The notes beneath the pieces were generated by a model. It had not been told where the DNA came from and did not search any database. It saw only the letters and a list, made by a program, of their open reading frames with translations. A DNA stretch of 64,000 nucleotides from Macrocystis pyrifera (Eukaryota > Sar > Phaeophyceae > Laminariales > Laminariaceae), in contig JASSKH010000001.1 in assembly GCA_031763025.1 (NCBI GenBank), positions 25,236,039 to 25,300,038 of the forward strand, in the 5' to 3' direction. A program made the translations under genes and the position numbers. Positions 15,001 to 23,300 of the stretch are shown piece by piece. Numbering within the stretch: position 1 is the stretch's first letter; every line of letters begins with the position of its first letter.

Positions 15001-18000
15001 GAAGACAGTCAACAATACCAATACCCTGCGGAGCGTGTTGGGCGACGATTCAAAAAGTATCCTGCCGCCCCGAGTTCCCAGCAGCAGCCTTGTTCTACTG
15101 TTTTTCTTGCTGCGCATACCCTTTTCAGACATGCGCTCAAGCTACGGAGGGGATGGCGGCAACTGGAACCAATTTGAAGCTCTCAAGCAGCGGCGACGGC
15201 AGAGAGACTATTCAGCGGAGCACGGCCAACGGAGCCGTCGGAAGCGCAAAGCCGGTTTCGGCGCGCGCGAAGCAGAAAATCAAAGAGGCGGACGCTGCAA
15301 TATTCTCGCGGCTGAAACTTACGGGCATTGAGGTGCTGCTATTACTTAGTGCTGTCTGTTACTTCGTGTTACGATGGACTACTGTGTGCCTGCGCGCGGC
15401 GAAGCGAAAAGAGAGAGACCGCACACTGACGTTTCCTAAGAAGCGTTTCTCTTGTTGTTGCTTCGTCGATAAGATACGGTAGAAGCTCGCACCCGACGAC
15501 CCTCGAGCCGACAGGCGCTTCAAAAGTTGACAAGGGACCGCGTACTTTCTTCCTCACAACAACGGTTGTTTTTTTTTTCTTATCATTAAGGCCAATGAGC
15601 TCGCACCGACACTCGAGCCGACTAGCTTCGAAGTCGAGACTCTACTACTAGTAACCCTTTAGTTACGGAGGGTCATGGTAAATAGGACCTACGGTACACA
15701 CAGAAACTTATACATTACTTATTTTTGCTAACAATATTAGGTCCTACCAGGTATTTACTATGGTCCCCCGCAATAGACTTTTCAGTACTTCGGTGTACAT
15801 GTACTTATAGTTGACTATAATTCCAAGTGTTTCGTCCCCGCGATGGGAGTGCAGCCCTATAATAACGGGGTCATTACCTTTTTAGGGGACTGCAGTCCCG
15901 TCTGGGGGACAAGCCACTCTATTTCTAAGTAGTTTGTCTCCAAAACGGGACTGCAGTCTGTGAAAGGGTTACAACCCTCTTGGGGGAGGAACTTCAGAAA
16001 CTTAAAAAAAAAAAAATGACGATAAAAGGTGTGACGAGTACAGCAAAACGGCCTCTGCATGATTACTGGGGCATGATCGATGCAATAGTTGGCGTCCGAG
16101 TTTCAATGGTTGAAAGGAGTCGTAGGGCACGGCCGCGAGTTGATCGTCCTACCGGTACTGCTGGGCGCTCACGCTGTTCCTAGATAGTTGGTAACACCAA
16201 AATTACCCACCATTGCTTTGGTCGCTATCCCTTAGCAGGGGTTCCAAAGGAGTTGAAGGCCGTTTGTTGTCGTCAAAGAGCGTTCGTTTCGTCCAACTAT
16301 AAAAATCCTGACTTTTTTTTTGGGGGGGGGGTTCCCCTACGTTTCATTATTGTTCTTGATTTGTTTGTGTTCCGCCGGCGCACACAGTCAGTAGTTGACG
16401 ACATTAAAAATATATATATATCCACCCCAGCGTGAGTTCTTAGCGAGAGTTATGATCCCTAAGGTTTGCTAAGGGCGTGTCCACAGCCTGCTCAAAAAGA
16501 AGATCCGTCTGTCTGCATCTTTACGACTGCAGTGCGGCAAGAGGCACGAACTTTTGCTACAACGGCATGTCAACATCTTGCCCAAATAATATGATCCGCC
16601 TGTCTGCACCTGTACCACAGCGGTACAGATAAAGCGAGAGGCACAACCTGTGGTCGAGGGTTGCTAGCCGCTCACCTGGTATTCGAGAAAATTGTTGAGA
16701 CACACTGTGTACGAGACGAACAGTAACCCGCCCTAACCCAAACCCGAAGCCAATGAGAGCAACCCTGACCCTGGCCCCAAGCCAAACAGAGTAGCTCTAA
16801 CCCTGACCCTGAGCCGATCAGAGCAACCCTAACCCTAACCCTAAGCCAACCAGAGGAACCATAACCCTGACGCTAAGCCAATCAGAGTAACCCTAACCCT
16901 GACCCTAAGCCAACCAGACCGAAGCCCTAGCCCTGACCCTAAGCTAATCAGACCAACCCTGACCCTAAGCCAATCAGAGCAACCCCTGATCCAGGCCCGA
17001 AGCCAATCAGACCAACCCTAACCCTGACCCTGAGTCAACCAGAGCAACCCTAACCCTGACCCTAAGCCAATCAAACCAAATCTCGAAAAAAGTGGTGAGC
17101 TCTACTGCCATGGTCTGCCTACACCTACATCAATGCAGATCAAGCGAGAGGGCGCGATCCTAAACAATTGGTGCGCCGATGCGAGTATATAGCTGCCCGC
17201 TCCTCCTCCTCCATCTTCCATGATCGCTTCGCACTCGTATATATATATTTGTATAGGTCTCACACGTTCGTTACCCCTGTCGCCTCGTCGATCGCACGCG
17301 CGAAACACTCACCCAACGCTTGAAACCGTTGACAGCTAGTAGGAGACCCAAGTGCCCTGTGCGCACTCGACCGGTTACTTGGAATTGAGCAAGGAGTGGC
17401 CGGGCAACCAGAGCCGAGCATGGCGGTGGACGATGTCGACGACGACGAGGAGGAGGAAGACATGCCCTTGATATGCGACCTGTGCGGGAAAATGCCCGAC
17501 GTTGAAGTGAGACCGACGGCGAAAACGCGTTCGAGAGTATCGTTACCGACGGTATCTCGTCGCTACCGACGGTAAACTACCGTTAACGATGACCCATTGT
17601 CGTTGAGGAAGGCATGTTGCTACTATGGACGGCATATTGTCGTTACCGACGGTTTACCGTTACCGACGACATGTTGTCGTTACCAACAATATACTATCGT
17701 TTCCGACAGCTTATGACCGTTACCCACGGTATATTATCGTTGTCGACGGCATATTTTGGTTGCTGACAGCACACCATTGTTACCGACGGCATATTCTCGT
17801 TACCGACGAGGCCGGCTAGGGTACGAGTAGCACTCATTTTTTTGCTGGCCCCCCCCCTCAATTAGTTTCGAGGAGAACCGCTCACTTCCCTCTCACTGAC
17901 ACACACCCCGCCATCCCACCGCACCCGGTCCTTCGTCGTCCACAGTGCGAGCAATGCCACACCGTGTACTGCTCGAACACCTGGGTGGGAAACCCTGGCT

Positions 18001-21000
18001 GCTTCAACAGAGACCACGAGAGGGCCGGCTAGGGTACGAGTAGCACTCATTTTTTTGCTGGGCCCCCCTCAATTAGTTTCGAGGAGAACCGCTCACTTCC
18101 CTCTCACTGACACACACCCCGCCATCCCACCGCACCCGGTCCTTCGTCGTCCACAGTGCGAGCAATGCCACACCGTGTACTGCTCGAACACCTGGGTGGG
18201 AAACCCTGGCTGCTTCAACAGAGACCACGAGAGGGGTAATCGCCGCAATCACACCAAGCGCGGGTGAGCAAGCATGGGGCGCATGCATGCTTTAACTGTG
18301 GCGGTACGGGCGCAAGCGACCTACTGTAACTCTTCCTCACTTGAGAAGGCAGCTCTATACCGTACCTCGCTTCACCCAAGACCTAGCCTTTGAGAAACGT
18401 TGTTCGTTTTCCCCGGCGAAACAACCCCACGGCCCACCGTAAAGGTACATACTTATATATCCAGAGTCTATAATTTTGGTGAGTTTCGTCGTTTGGTTAG
18501 ACGTAGATTGGTACATACCTGGTGAAGCACAAGCAAACGTCACCCTTTCAGTTTCGATTTTGTGTGAGACGTCGGTTGGGAGTCATCGGTATGAGGCAAG
18601 CCCCCATAGAGCAAGTCCCTACGAGACAAGCCCCTGCGAGGCAAGCACGCGTCAACTGCGCTCACTCCCGTTTCGGGGACAAATTACTTGCCATTGGAGC
18701 GTCTATTTGCTTCTGAAAAGGGGTTACGGAGCCGTTGTTGCAGCCAGAAACGTTTTGGCCAGGCAAATGCTCTCTACGTACTCCTACTGTCCTAGCCCGC
18801 GTCATTTGTCCGAGCCGGGGTGCAGCGTGCTGTTTCGCATGGCGTTCTGCACACTACCCCCTGATGTAGGTAGTAAAGGGGGACCTTTCCGCACCTTCTC
18901 CGACACATTCTAACCCTGGGCTAAGTCGCTGGGTGCTCTTGGGTGTTCGGGAACGGCCCGGGGCATTAAGTAACAAAACTAAAACAAAAAAAAAACGCGT
19001 CGCATAAGTCAGATCACGTGCGCATGTAATCGATGATCGCGTGGGTGTAATCATGCTGCGTAATAGTACCCCCCCCCCCCCCCCCCCCCCCCCCCGCCAT
19101 TGGAGCTCCGTCTCGAAAGGGATGCGTGGTCAATGGTCAAATGACTAAGGCAAGCAACAAATGAGTACGCTCCCCCCCCCCCCCCCCCCCCCCTCCCCCC
19201 CCGCGCGCTATGGTCATACGACTACGGCCATGCGTGATATCGAGTGCACCCCCCCCCCGCCCAGTTGACCCTGCTATCCATACGGCAAGAAAGTCCGCCT
19301 CACAAGCGGTTCACAGTAGGATGCAGCTCACCCTTCGTGCGACTCGCCCAGCACCTCACGGCGCTTCGTGCTTGGCGCCGCAAGCACTGTGCTCCTAGCC
19401 GGTGATAACCCGACGTGCTCCGTCCTGGCGTTGAAGGGATGCGAGGGCCTATGGCCATACGACTACGGCAATGCATGACATCGAGTACACCATCCCTCCC
19501 TCCCTCCCTCCGTCTCGAACGGGATGCGCAGTCAACGGTGCCTAAGGCAAGCAACAAATGAGTGCCCCCCCCCCCCCCCCCCCCACCGCCTTCGAATTTC
19601 CGCACTCGTCGGTGTTGGTGCTTTTCTTGGCCAGGTACGCGCACGCGAGAGAAATGGCGGCGAGGGCCAAGCTGTTGGAGAAAGAACGCCAGGAGCAGAA
19701 AGAGCGGGACAAGAGGAAGGACGGGGAGGCGCGGGTGAAAGAGAAAGCTGCAGACAGGAGCCGGACCATAGCGGCCCACGAAAGACAGGTGATGTGGTGT
19801 GCTCATAGTACGACGGGGGACCATCATAGTAAACAGGACCAAATATTGTTGGTAAAAGTAGCCAAATATATAGGTTTTTGTGTGCACCGTAGGTCCTATT
19901 TAATATGGTCCCCCGTGGTAGCGATATCATAGGGGTATAGCACGTTTTGGCGCTCCTTGAGGGCACTGAGAAAATACCCAATGTCACTGGAAATGACGTT
20001 TGTTTGTTTTTTTTCCCCCGAATTTATTCGAAAAAGTACCTACTGTAAGGCATGCATGGCATCGGTTTGTCGGGGGTTTTGCACATTTTTTTTCCCCTTT
20101 TTCTCGAGGTCAGGTTTTGGGTGGGGATATATACTATTACGGGGGTCTATATTTAACAGGACCTATGGCATCCATAAAAACCTATATGTTTAGGTATTAT
20201 TACTAACTATATTTGGTCCTGGCATCCATAAAAACCTATATGTTTAGGTATTATTACTAACTATATTTGGTCCTGGCATCCATAAAAACCTATATATTTA
20301 GGTATTTTTACTAGCAATATTTGGTCCTGTTTACTATGGTCCCCCGTAATATATACGCGTAAAGCTCCTCAAGTGGGCAGCCTCAGAAAGCAAAAATTGG
20401 TGCGCCCCTATCGTCGCACTCATCAGGTGCCGACCAGTAACGAGACAGAGTCTTGCTACACACTACTTCCTGTATGCACGCCAAATGCGTCCCTTTTGTT
20501 CATGCCGCCCCCCCTCCGCATCTTGAACTCCATCAGGCGTTTCTTTTCTCGGGGTTTTCGGCGGGTTGTTTGCCTGTCATTCGTGCGTACAGTAGTAGGT
20601 AGCTTACTCAAAAAATGTTTCAACACGTTGGGGAGATCACGATGTAGATGGTGCATTTATATCCTATCCTGCCGTTATGAGGTGTTGATGCGCAGGATCG
20701 ATGCACTTCAGATCCAACCCGCGAAACATGTCGCAGATTCTGCTGAGTTGTACGGCCCCCTCAGGGCAACATTGAGCTAGATCATACATCTCGGAGCATT
20801 GAGCTGGATCATACATCTCGGGGAATTTGTTTTCCCTGAAATGTTTATTACGTAGGACCATAGTAAATAGGACCTACGGTACACACAAAACCTATATATT
20901 TACTAGCAACATTCGGTCCTATTTACTATTACTATGGCCCCCCGTAATAAATAGATACATGAAGTGGGAATCGATTATTCACACATATCGGGATTTTATC

Positions 21001-22395
21001 TTTCCTGAGAGGTCTTTTAGTGGATACATGACCAAATATTGTTCGTAAAAATCGGTAAATATATAGTTTTTAGTTTGTACCGTAGGTCCTATTTACTGTT
21101 GTCCCCTGTAGTAGGAATCGATTGTTTGTGCGGGGTGTGCAACGTTTTGTGTTTCCTCTTATTTTAGACGCTTGCTCTTTATGCGCGCGCCCCCCCCATG
21201 CACCGTTCGTATCCTCCCTGCACCACCCCAAGCACTAACTATTATGGTTTACTTTGATTCCTTAACTATTACGGGGGTCCATAGTTAATAGGACCTATGG
21301 TATACATAAAAAACTATATATTTGCCTATTTTTACTAACAAAATTTGGTCCCGTTAACTATGGACCCCCGTAATAATACCTGGTAAAATAACGTACGAGT
21401 CGCTAACGAGCAGACAGCGGTGTGCGGTTTCCAAATGTGGCTGCGGGTGTGCTCCTTTGCGGACGTACAAATAAAAGGGGTATGGGTGGTCGAAATAATC
21501 GAAACAAAAAACTACTACTGCTGTACGAAGTTTGCTTGGGTTGGTGAGGTATTAAAGAATTCATACGAATTCAAGACAAGAATTCTACTGTAGGTTCCGC
21601 CTACAAGGCATACGATACACATACATATACATATATATCTGATATAATTATTTCTTTATTGTTGCGTTCGCCATCCGCCAAAATGGAGAATACAAAACAG
21701 CGTGGACCATTGCCTGTGCCAGTATTACGGGGGACCATAGTAAATAGGACAAAATATTGTTAGTAAAAATAGTTGAATATATATATATATATATAGGTTT
21801 TTGTGTGCACGGTAGGTCCTATTTACTATGGCCCCCCGTAATAGAAGGTAAGGCAGAAGGAAGATACACCACCGGCGTTTCAATCTACGTGTATACTCTA
21901 CAATATTTACGAGCGTTACAGCAACTGTGTAACATACACAGGGTGGGGGTGGGTGAGCTTGATGAATTAATTACTTGAGTTATCGATGATGTGGGTTCAT
22001 CAATTATTATTCCATTTCCCATCTGACGAATACACAGCGCTTCCGAATTCCAGTCACACCATCCACTTTACAAAATAATAAATTACAGTAAATTCAACGA
22101 CCTTTAAAAAAAAAAAACACCACGCATGTGGGCTTTGTTTCACGGGAGGCGTTGTGAAGCACGACCTTCAATTTCGATCACACACCCGACTTCGCAGAAA
22201 AAAGAAACTATTAATAGCATAACGGGAAAAATCATTTTCATTTCAGGAGACGACATGAGGTGGCTGATGATGTCGCTCTCACGCTAGCGTACACATCCCT
22301 CAGAAACCCGCCCCGTGTGGTCACAAACTACTTCGTGTGGCAGAGCACAAGTTTTGCATCCGTGGGTGGTTCAACAACGGAGAGTGTAAAAGTCA

Positions 22396-22428
<33 letters not shown>

Positions 22429-23208
22429 GCACCGCTTTTAAGGCACCATGGCTTACCTACTTTAGGCAACAAAGCGCGATGAGGTAGTCCGGGACGGGCC
22501 CAACTACTACTGAGCCGATCGTCTCTAGCGGTTGCTCTCGATCACGCACACGCCTGTTGGTATCACATTACGAGCCCTCCCTTGTCTCTCCAGATCCTTC
22601 CGGGGGGGAAGGACCGAGCATTCCCCTTCCAAGAGGGATAAAATTAACGTTAACGCCTCCTCAACAATGCAGGGGACACGGGGATACCGTAACACCATAC
22701 ACAACTACACGGCCGAGAATATCGTGGGGGTACTGACTTGACTTGGCCTCCGCGACCCGCACCCTCCGTCGCCTCTCGCTTTTCGATTTTTTAACGCTGG
22801 TGGGCACACCCGCACGACATCTCCACTCCGTGTTGTGTCCGCCCGCCACAAAAACAGCTGAGGTGGGAACAACGGCTCCAAAAGGAGGCCAAAAAGGACC
22901 TCCGTCGACGAATTCGTCGCCGACGCGCCCGCGCGGCGGGCCTTAATCCTGCCGCGCTCCCAAAGCTTCGACTGGCGGCCGCCGAGTTCGCGCGGAGCAG
23001 AGGCGTGTTCTTCGCGGTGCCTACAAGTTTTCGCGTGCCACCCTTCTTGGCCCTGACCTCGCGAAGGCTCGTAGATTCTCTGCGCGCGATGGGCCGGGGT
23101 GATGACGGTACGCGTGGGGTGAGATCGAGTGGTGATAGCAGCGGTGGCCATCCCAGGGAAAGGGGAAGATTACTTACCGAGGGTCCTATACCCGCTGTAG
23201 AAGGATGA
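1..23208 (+). CDS. Gene 1: IQ / WW / multi B-box-like zinc-finger / coiled-coil protein (5' partial, about 13 exons)
   Basis: The model is assembled by hand from exons 1-18, 1176-1344 (or 1173), 2721-2837, 5455-5595, 8183-8617, 8919-9004, 10762-10923, 11835-11997, 15129-15332, 17414-17506, 18157-18263, 19635-19788 and 22858-23208. Every junction uses GT...AG and splice phases agree throughout, giving about 730 residues in the window. Order: IQ-like helix, WW domain, finger 1, Ala/Gly/Pro linker, fingers 2 and 3 in tandem, basic linker, acidic stretch, finger 4, then a Lys/Glu/Arg coiled coil. Fingers 2 and 3 follow C-x2-C-x8-C-x2-C-x4-C-x2-C; finger 2 ends in a His-rich tail (HSRGKKQRHSW). 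Known families: WW domains bind proline motifs, B-boxes bind zinc and mediate protein contacts, IQ motifs bind calmodulin. A cytoskeletal or signalling scaffold is inference; no catalytic domain is visible. The true start lies upstream of the window. Alternative 3' end: donor at 23119 joined to 26858-27025. Confidence 0.72.
850..957. mobile_element. Family A MITE
   Basis: Family A is about 110 bp with inverted ends close to TATTACGGGGGACCATAGTA and an AT-rich centre. This copy lies in the first intron of gene 1; the right end reads GGTCCCTCGTAATA. Confidence 0.85.
1176..1344 (+). CDS. Gene 1, exon: IQ tail and first half of WW domain
   Basis: The frame reads YRSLLARRRAATMLQAAERR and ends PWEQLWDDEGRSFYFYHK before donor AAG|GTGCAC. 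The first WW tryptophan, the G-R turn and the aromatic F-Y-F-Y-H block are all present. Acceptor AG could be at 1171-1172 or 1174-1175, one residue different. An ATG at 1219 sits in a perfect GCCGCCACC context, but the open frame and IQ-like residues upstream argue it is internal. Confidence 0.7.
1536..1770. repeat. Direct repeat, about 65 bp, spaced 167 bp
   Basis: TATCCTTTCACGCT...CCAAC...TCAATGTAAG...TTGGATTGGATGAGGCCTCC occurs at 1541-1600 and 1708-1767 in gene 1 intron sequence. Confidence 0.7.
2721..2837 (+). CDS. Gene 1, exon: second half of WW domain
   Basis: Thirty-nine codons, phase 0 at both ends, acceptor GCGTCAG|GAC and donor GAG|GTAAAC. It begins DTEESWWEDPG, which supplies the Ser, second Trp and Pro missing from the preceding exon, so the join makes a complete WW domain. 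It continues VPFRPMVRDRMSGGLIQAW and ends LEKELVE. This complementary split is the strongest single piece of evidence for gene 1. Confidence 0.8.
3255..3392. repeat. Inverted-repeat element ending GAGGCCTCATTGATCCCAAAC
   Basis: AAGCCTCATTGATCCCAAAC at 3264 is mirrored by GTTTGGGATTAATGAGGCCT at 3361; inner arms CGACGACG / CGTCGTC also pair. Half copies at about 62899-62938 and 63294-63336. Confidence 0.65.
4130..4440. repeat. AGATCATCTG-rich palindromic stretch
   Basis: Many GATC-centred palindromes (AGATCAT, GATCTAGATC, ATGATCTGCATGAT). Related stretches at 2320-2460 and 42540-42880. Confidence 0.5.
5455..5595 (+). CDS. Gene 1, exon: B-box-like zinc finger 1
   Basis: Forty-seven codons, phase 0/0, acceptor TTGTTCAG and donor GCG|GTGAGC. 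Residues include FCMRCRTEKATRICDQC, then HEKH and HLCFVC. Spacing C-x2-C-x8-C-x2-C-x4 matches fingers 2 and 3, but the third Cys pair is replaced by a His pair, so it is a divergent box that may still bind zinc. Confidence 0.8.
6379..6467. mobile_element. Family D palindromic element
   Basis: Left GTTAGGACTGCGGTCCCGTT and right AAAACGGGACTGCAGTCCTA are inverted repeats around a short spacer with GACAAAC on each arm. About 85 bp; MITE-like with no coding capacity. Confidence 0.78.
7346..7454. mobile_element. Family A MITE inside a family D element
   Basis: Ends TATTACGGGGGTCCATAGTT and GGTTCCCCGTAATA. A half family D element abuts its left end (7309-7345). Confidence 0.85.
8183..8617 (+). CDS. 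Gene 1, exon: helical segment and Ala/Gly/Pro linker
   Basis: A 145-codon open frame, phase 0/0, ending GKVTK before donor AAG|GTGCGT. It starts with a helical stretch (ALVVAARMLQHALSIQDERE), then a low-complexity A/G/P linker, then SREEFGRIVGLCLLPYSLTW, which looks folded but is not recognised. The acceptor is weak: a poly-A run lies just upstream instead of a pyrimidine tract, so the exact start is uncertain. Confidence 0.62.
8640..8775. repeat. TACCCGGG / CTCGGG repeats
   Basis: ACCTACCCGGGT, TACTCGGG and similar about 12-bp phrases, within the short intron between exons ending 8617 and starting 8919. Confidence 0.6.
8919..9004 (+). CDS. Gene 1, exon: short helical exon
   Basis: Frame reads DEFWRAFGAELERAGGDCDD between acceptor TTGAAAG and donor GCAG|GTGAAA. 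Length 86 leaves two bases, completed by the single first base of the exon at 10762. An amphipathic helix with aromatic residues; function unknown. Confidence 0.65.
10762..10923 (+). CDS. Gene 1, exon: B-box-like zinc finger 2
   Basis: Acceptor GGTGACAG, donor AAAG|GTATTA. Residues ECWEFVHRRGLRAQHRWKGF lead into CVSC, CKVC, CAAC. The finger is completed by the next exon, whose first residues give HSRGKKQRHSW. The intron before it is strongly T/C-rich (about 10.15-10.76 kb). Confidence 0.82.
11179..11371. mobile_element. Family D element interrupted by a family A MITE
   Basis: The left arm (TTAGGGCTGCAGCCCCGTCT) and right arm (AGAACGGGACTGCACTCCTA) belong to one element; the MITE at 11211-11321 sits in its centre. 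Confidence 0.82.
11211..11321. mobile_element. Family A MITE inserted in family D
   Basis: A full copy flanked on both sides by halves of one family D element (11179-11210 and 11322-11371). Confidence 0.88.
11835..11997 (+). CDS. Gene 1, exon: end of finger 2 and zinc finger 3
   Basis: One leading base completes the split codon; acceptor AATAAAG, donor GAG|GTAGGC, phase 0 at the end. It supplies the His-rich tail of finger 2, a WEAFLEEPQELV spacer, then CREC, CRAC, CDSC with the same spacing as finger 2, ending EMFAHPE. The spacer plus finger resembles the previous exon, suggesting internal duplication. Confidence 0.82.
12341..12450. mobile_element. Family A MITE
   Basis: Near-perfect ends ATTACGGGGGACCATAGTAA and ACTATGGTCCCCCGTAATAG. 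Confidence 0.88.
12790..12985. repeat. GACCCGACCCGATACGAAC repeats
   Basis: Tandem and inverted ACCCGA / TCGGGT phrases, ending in the palindrome CCGCGGGTCGGGTCATGACCCGCG region. Confidence 0.55.
14630..14882. repeat. Family E, tandem 119-bp copies
   Basis: GGAATATAGACGAGGCGTAT ... CAGCTGACGTATTTCAAAA occurs twice, period 119. Further copies at 29467-29590 and 36538-36672. Confidence 0.78.
15129..15332 (+). CDS. Gene 1, exon: Ser/Lys-rich linker
   Basis: Sixty-eight codons, phase 0/0, acceptor CTTTTCAG and donor GAG|GTGCTG. The segment is TCAQATEGMAATGTNLKL, then Ser/Gly/Arg residues, then a basic helix SARAKQKIKEADAAIFSRLK. It does not supply the His-rich tail expected after finger 3, so a small exon may be missing between 11998 and 15128. 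Confidence 0.55.
15661..15776. mobile_element. Family A MITE, slightly expanded
   Basis: Degenerate left end AGTTACGGAGGGTCATGGTA; a short insertion (ACCAGGT) sits beside the right inverted repeat. Confidence 0.78.
15879..15968. mobile_element. Family D palindromic element
   Basis: TTTTAGGGGACTGCAGTCCC ... CCAAAACGGGACTGCAGTCT, arms about 35 bases. A further half copy lies just upstream (15815-15865). Confidence 0.78.
16732..17082. repeat. Telomere-like minisatellite
   Basis: CCCTAACCCTGACCCTAAGC blocks alternate with CAATCAGAGCAA / CAACCAGAG, unit about 30-40 bp, roughly ten units. CCCTAA is the complement of TTAGGG. Confidence 0.8.
17414..17506 (+). CDS. Gene 1, exon: acidic stretch and start of finger 4
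   Basis: The frame gives PSMAVDDVDDDEEEEDMP, then LICDLCGKMPDVE before donor GAA|GTGAGA. The first zinc pair C-x2-C is here, and the rest of the finger is in the exon at 18157. The acceptor (CAGAG|CCG) is one of several possible AGs, so the left edge is approximate. Confidence 0.65.
17540..17810. repeat. CGTTACCGACGG minisatellite
   Basis: Repeated phrases CGTTACCGACGG, GGCATATTGTCGTTACCGAC and variants, unit about 20-40 bp, in the intron directly upstream of the duplicated exon. Confidence 0.72.
17811..18235. repeat. Tandem duplication, about 212 bp, containing an exon
   Basis: Copies start GCCGGCTAGGGTACGAGTAG at 17811 and 18024 and differ only around a C-run. The unit contains intron, acceptor and most of the finger-4 exon of gene 1. 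Confidence 0.9.
17946..18023 (+). pseudogene. Duplicated copy of the finger-4 exon, lacking its donor
   Basis: This is the upstream copy of an exon inside a tandem duplication of about 212 bp (17811-18023 and 18024-18235). It retains the acceptor CCACAG and the CEQCHTVYC coding text, but runs straight into the second copy (GAGAGG|GCCGGCTAG, an in-frame stop) without a splice donor. It is probably skipped in favour of the downstream copy. Confidence 0.6.
18157..18263 (+). CDS. Gene 1, exon: rest of zinc finger 4
   Basis: Acceptor CCACAG, donor CGG|GTGAGC, leaving two bases that match the next exon. It reads CEQCHTVYCSNTWVGNPGC and then HERGNRRNHTKR, giving C2-x7-C2-x4-C...C with a His-rich tail. 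Compared with fingers 2 and 3 the last Cys pair is spread apart. Confidence 0.72.
19205..19495 (+). mobile_element. RepB 3' fragments, two in tandem
   Basis: A 3' end (GGTCATACGACTACGGCCAT, then CGAGTGCACCCCCCC) is followed by a longer 3' part from CAAGAAAGTCCGCCTCACAA to CATGACATCGAGTACACC. Located in the gene 1 intron before exon 19635. Confidence 0.68.
19635..19788 (+). CDS. Gene 1, exon: charged coiled coil
   Basis: Acceptor TTGGCCAG, donor CAG|GTGATG; one leading base completes the split codon. Residues YAHAREMAARAKLLEKERQE and onward are almost all Lys, Glu, Arg, Ala and Gln, as in a single helix or coiled coil. A RepC copy ending in poly-C lies 50-70 bases upstream of the acceptor. 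Confidence 0.75.
19809..19921. mobile_element. Family A MITE
   Basis: Begins 20 bases after the donor of gene 1 exon 19635-19788. Left end has a CAT duplication (GGACCATCATAGTAA). Confidence 0.82.
20135..20351. mobile_element. Family A MITE with internal triplication
   Basis: Ends are normal, but the AT-rich interior (GGCATCCATAAAAACCTATA ... TTTGGTCCT, about 54 bp) occurs three times in tandem, doubling the element's length. Confidence 0.88.
20846..20950. mobile_element. Family A MITE
   Basis: Left end TTATTACGTAGGACCATAGT, right end TGGCCCCCCGTAATAA; the right inverted repeat carries an extra TTACTA. Confidence 0.8.
21028..21114. mobile_element. Family A MITE, left end missing
   Basis: Interior and right end only (ACCAAATATTGTTCG ... 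GTCCCCTGTAGTAG). The left 20-30 bases are absent. Confidence 0.7.
21267..21376. mobile_element. Family A MITE
   Basis: Subfamily with GTTAATAGG / GTTAACTATGG in the inverted ends; nearly perfect palindromic termini. Confidence 0.87.
21723..21844. mobile_element. Family A MITE with TA expansion
   Basis: Interior contains a (TA)n run that lengthens the element. Confidence 0.86.
22398..22428. repeat. (CTG)n microsatellite
   Basis: Ten CTG units in the gene 1 intron before exon 22858. Confidence 0.85.
22858..23208 (+). CDS. Gene 1, probable terminal exon
   Basis: Acceptor AAAAACAG, phase 0, open to a TGA at 23206. It continues the helix (LRWEQRLQKEAKKDLRRRIR) through a very basic run to PALPKLRLAAAEFARSRGVF and FRVPPFLALTSRRLVDSL, then a Ser/Gly/Arg tail. 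A consensus donor inside (GGG|GTGAGA at 23119, phase 0) allows an alternative in which the protein continues. A long G-run starts 28 bases after the stop. Confidence 0.68.
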   Translation: MRWEQRLQKEAKKDLRRRIRRRRARAAGLNPAALPKLRLAAAEFARSRGVFFAVPTSFRVPPFLALTSRRLVDSLRAMGRGDDGTRGVRSSGDSSGGHPRERGRLLTEGPIPAVEG

Positions 23209-23234
23209 TTTTCGCGCCCTTTGACAGGGAAGGA

Positions 23235-23235
<1 letters not shown>

Positions 23236-23270
<35 letters not shown>

Positions 23271-23300
23271 GGGGAGGGGGGGGGGGGGGGGGGGGGGGGG
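23236..23300. repeat. Long G-run after gene 1 last exon
   Basis: About 60 G with only a T and an A break, 28 bases past the stop. Other G/C runs: 7822-7847, 19069-19096, 19173-19201, 23648-23668 and 41287-41319. Confidence 0.9.

Noticed and set aside
16732..17082. True chromosome end
   Set aside because: Degenerate units with non-telomeric spacers, and unique exon sequence continues on both sides.
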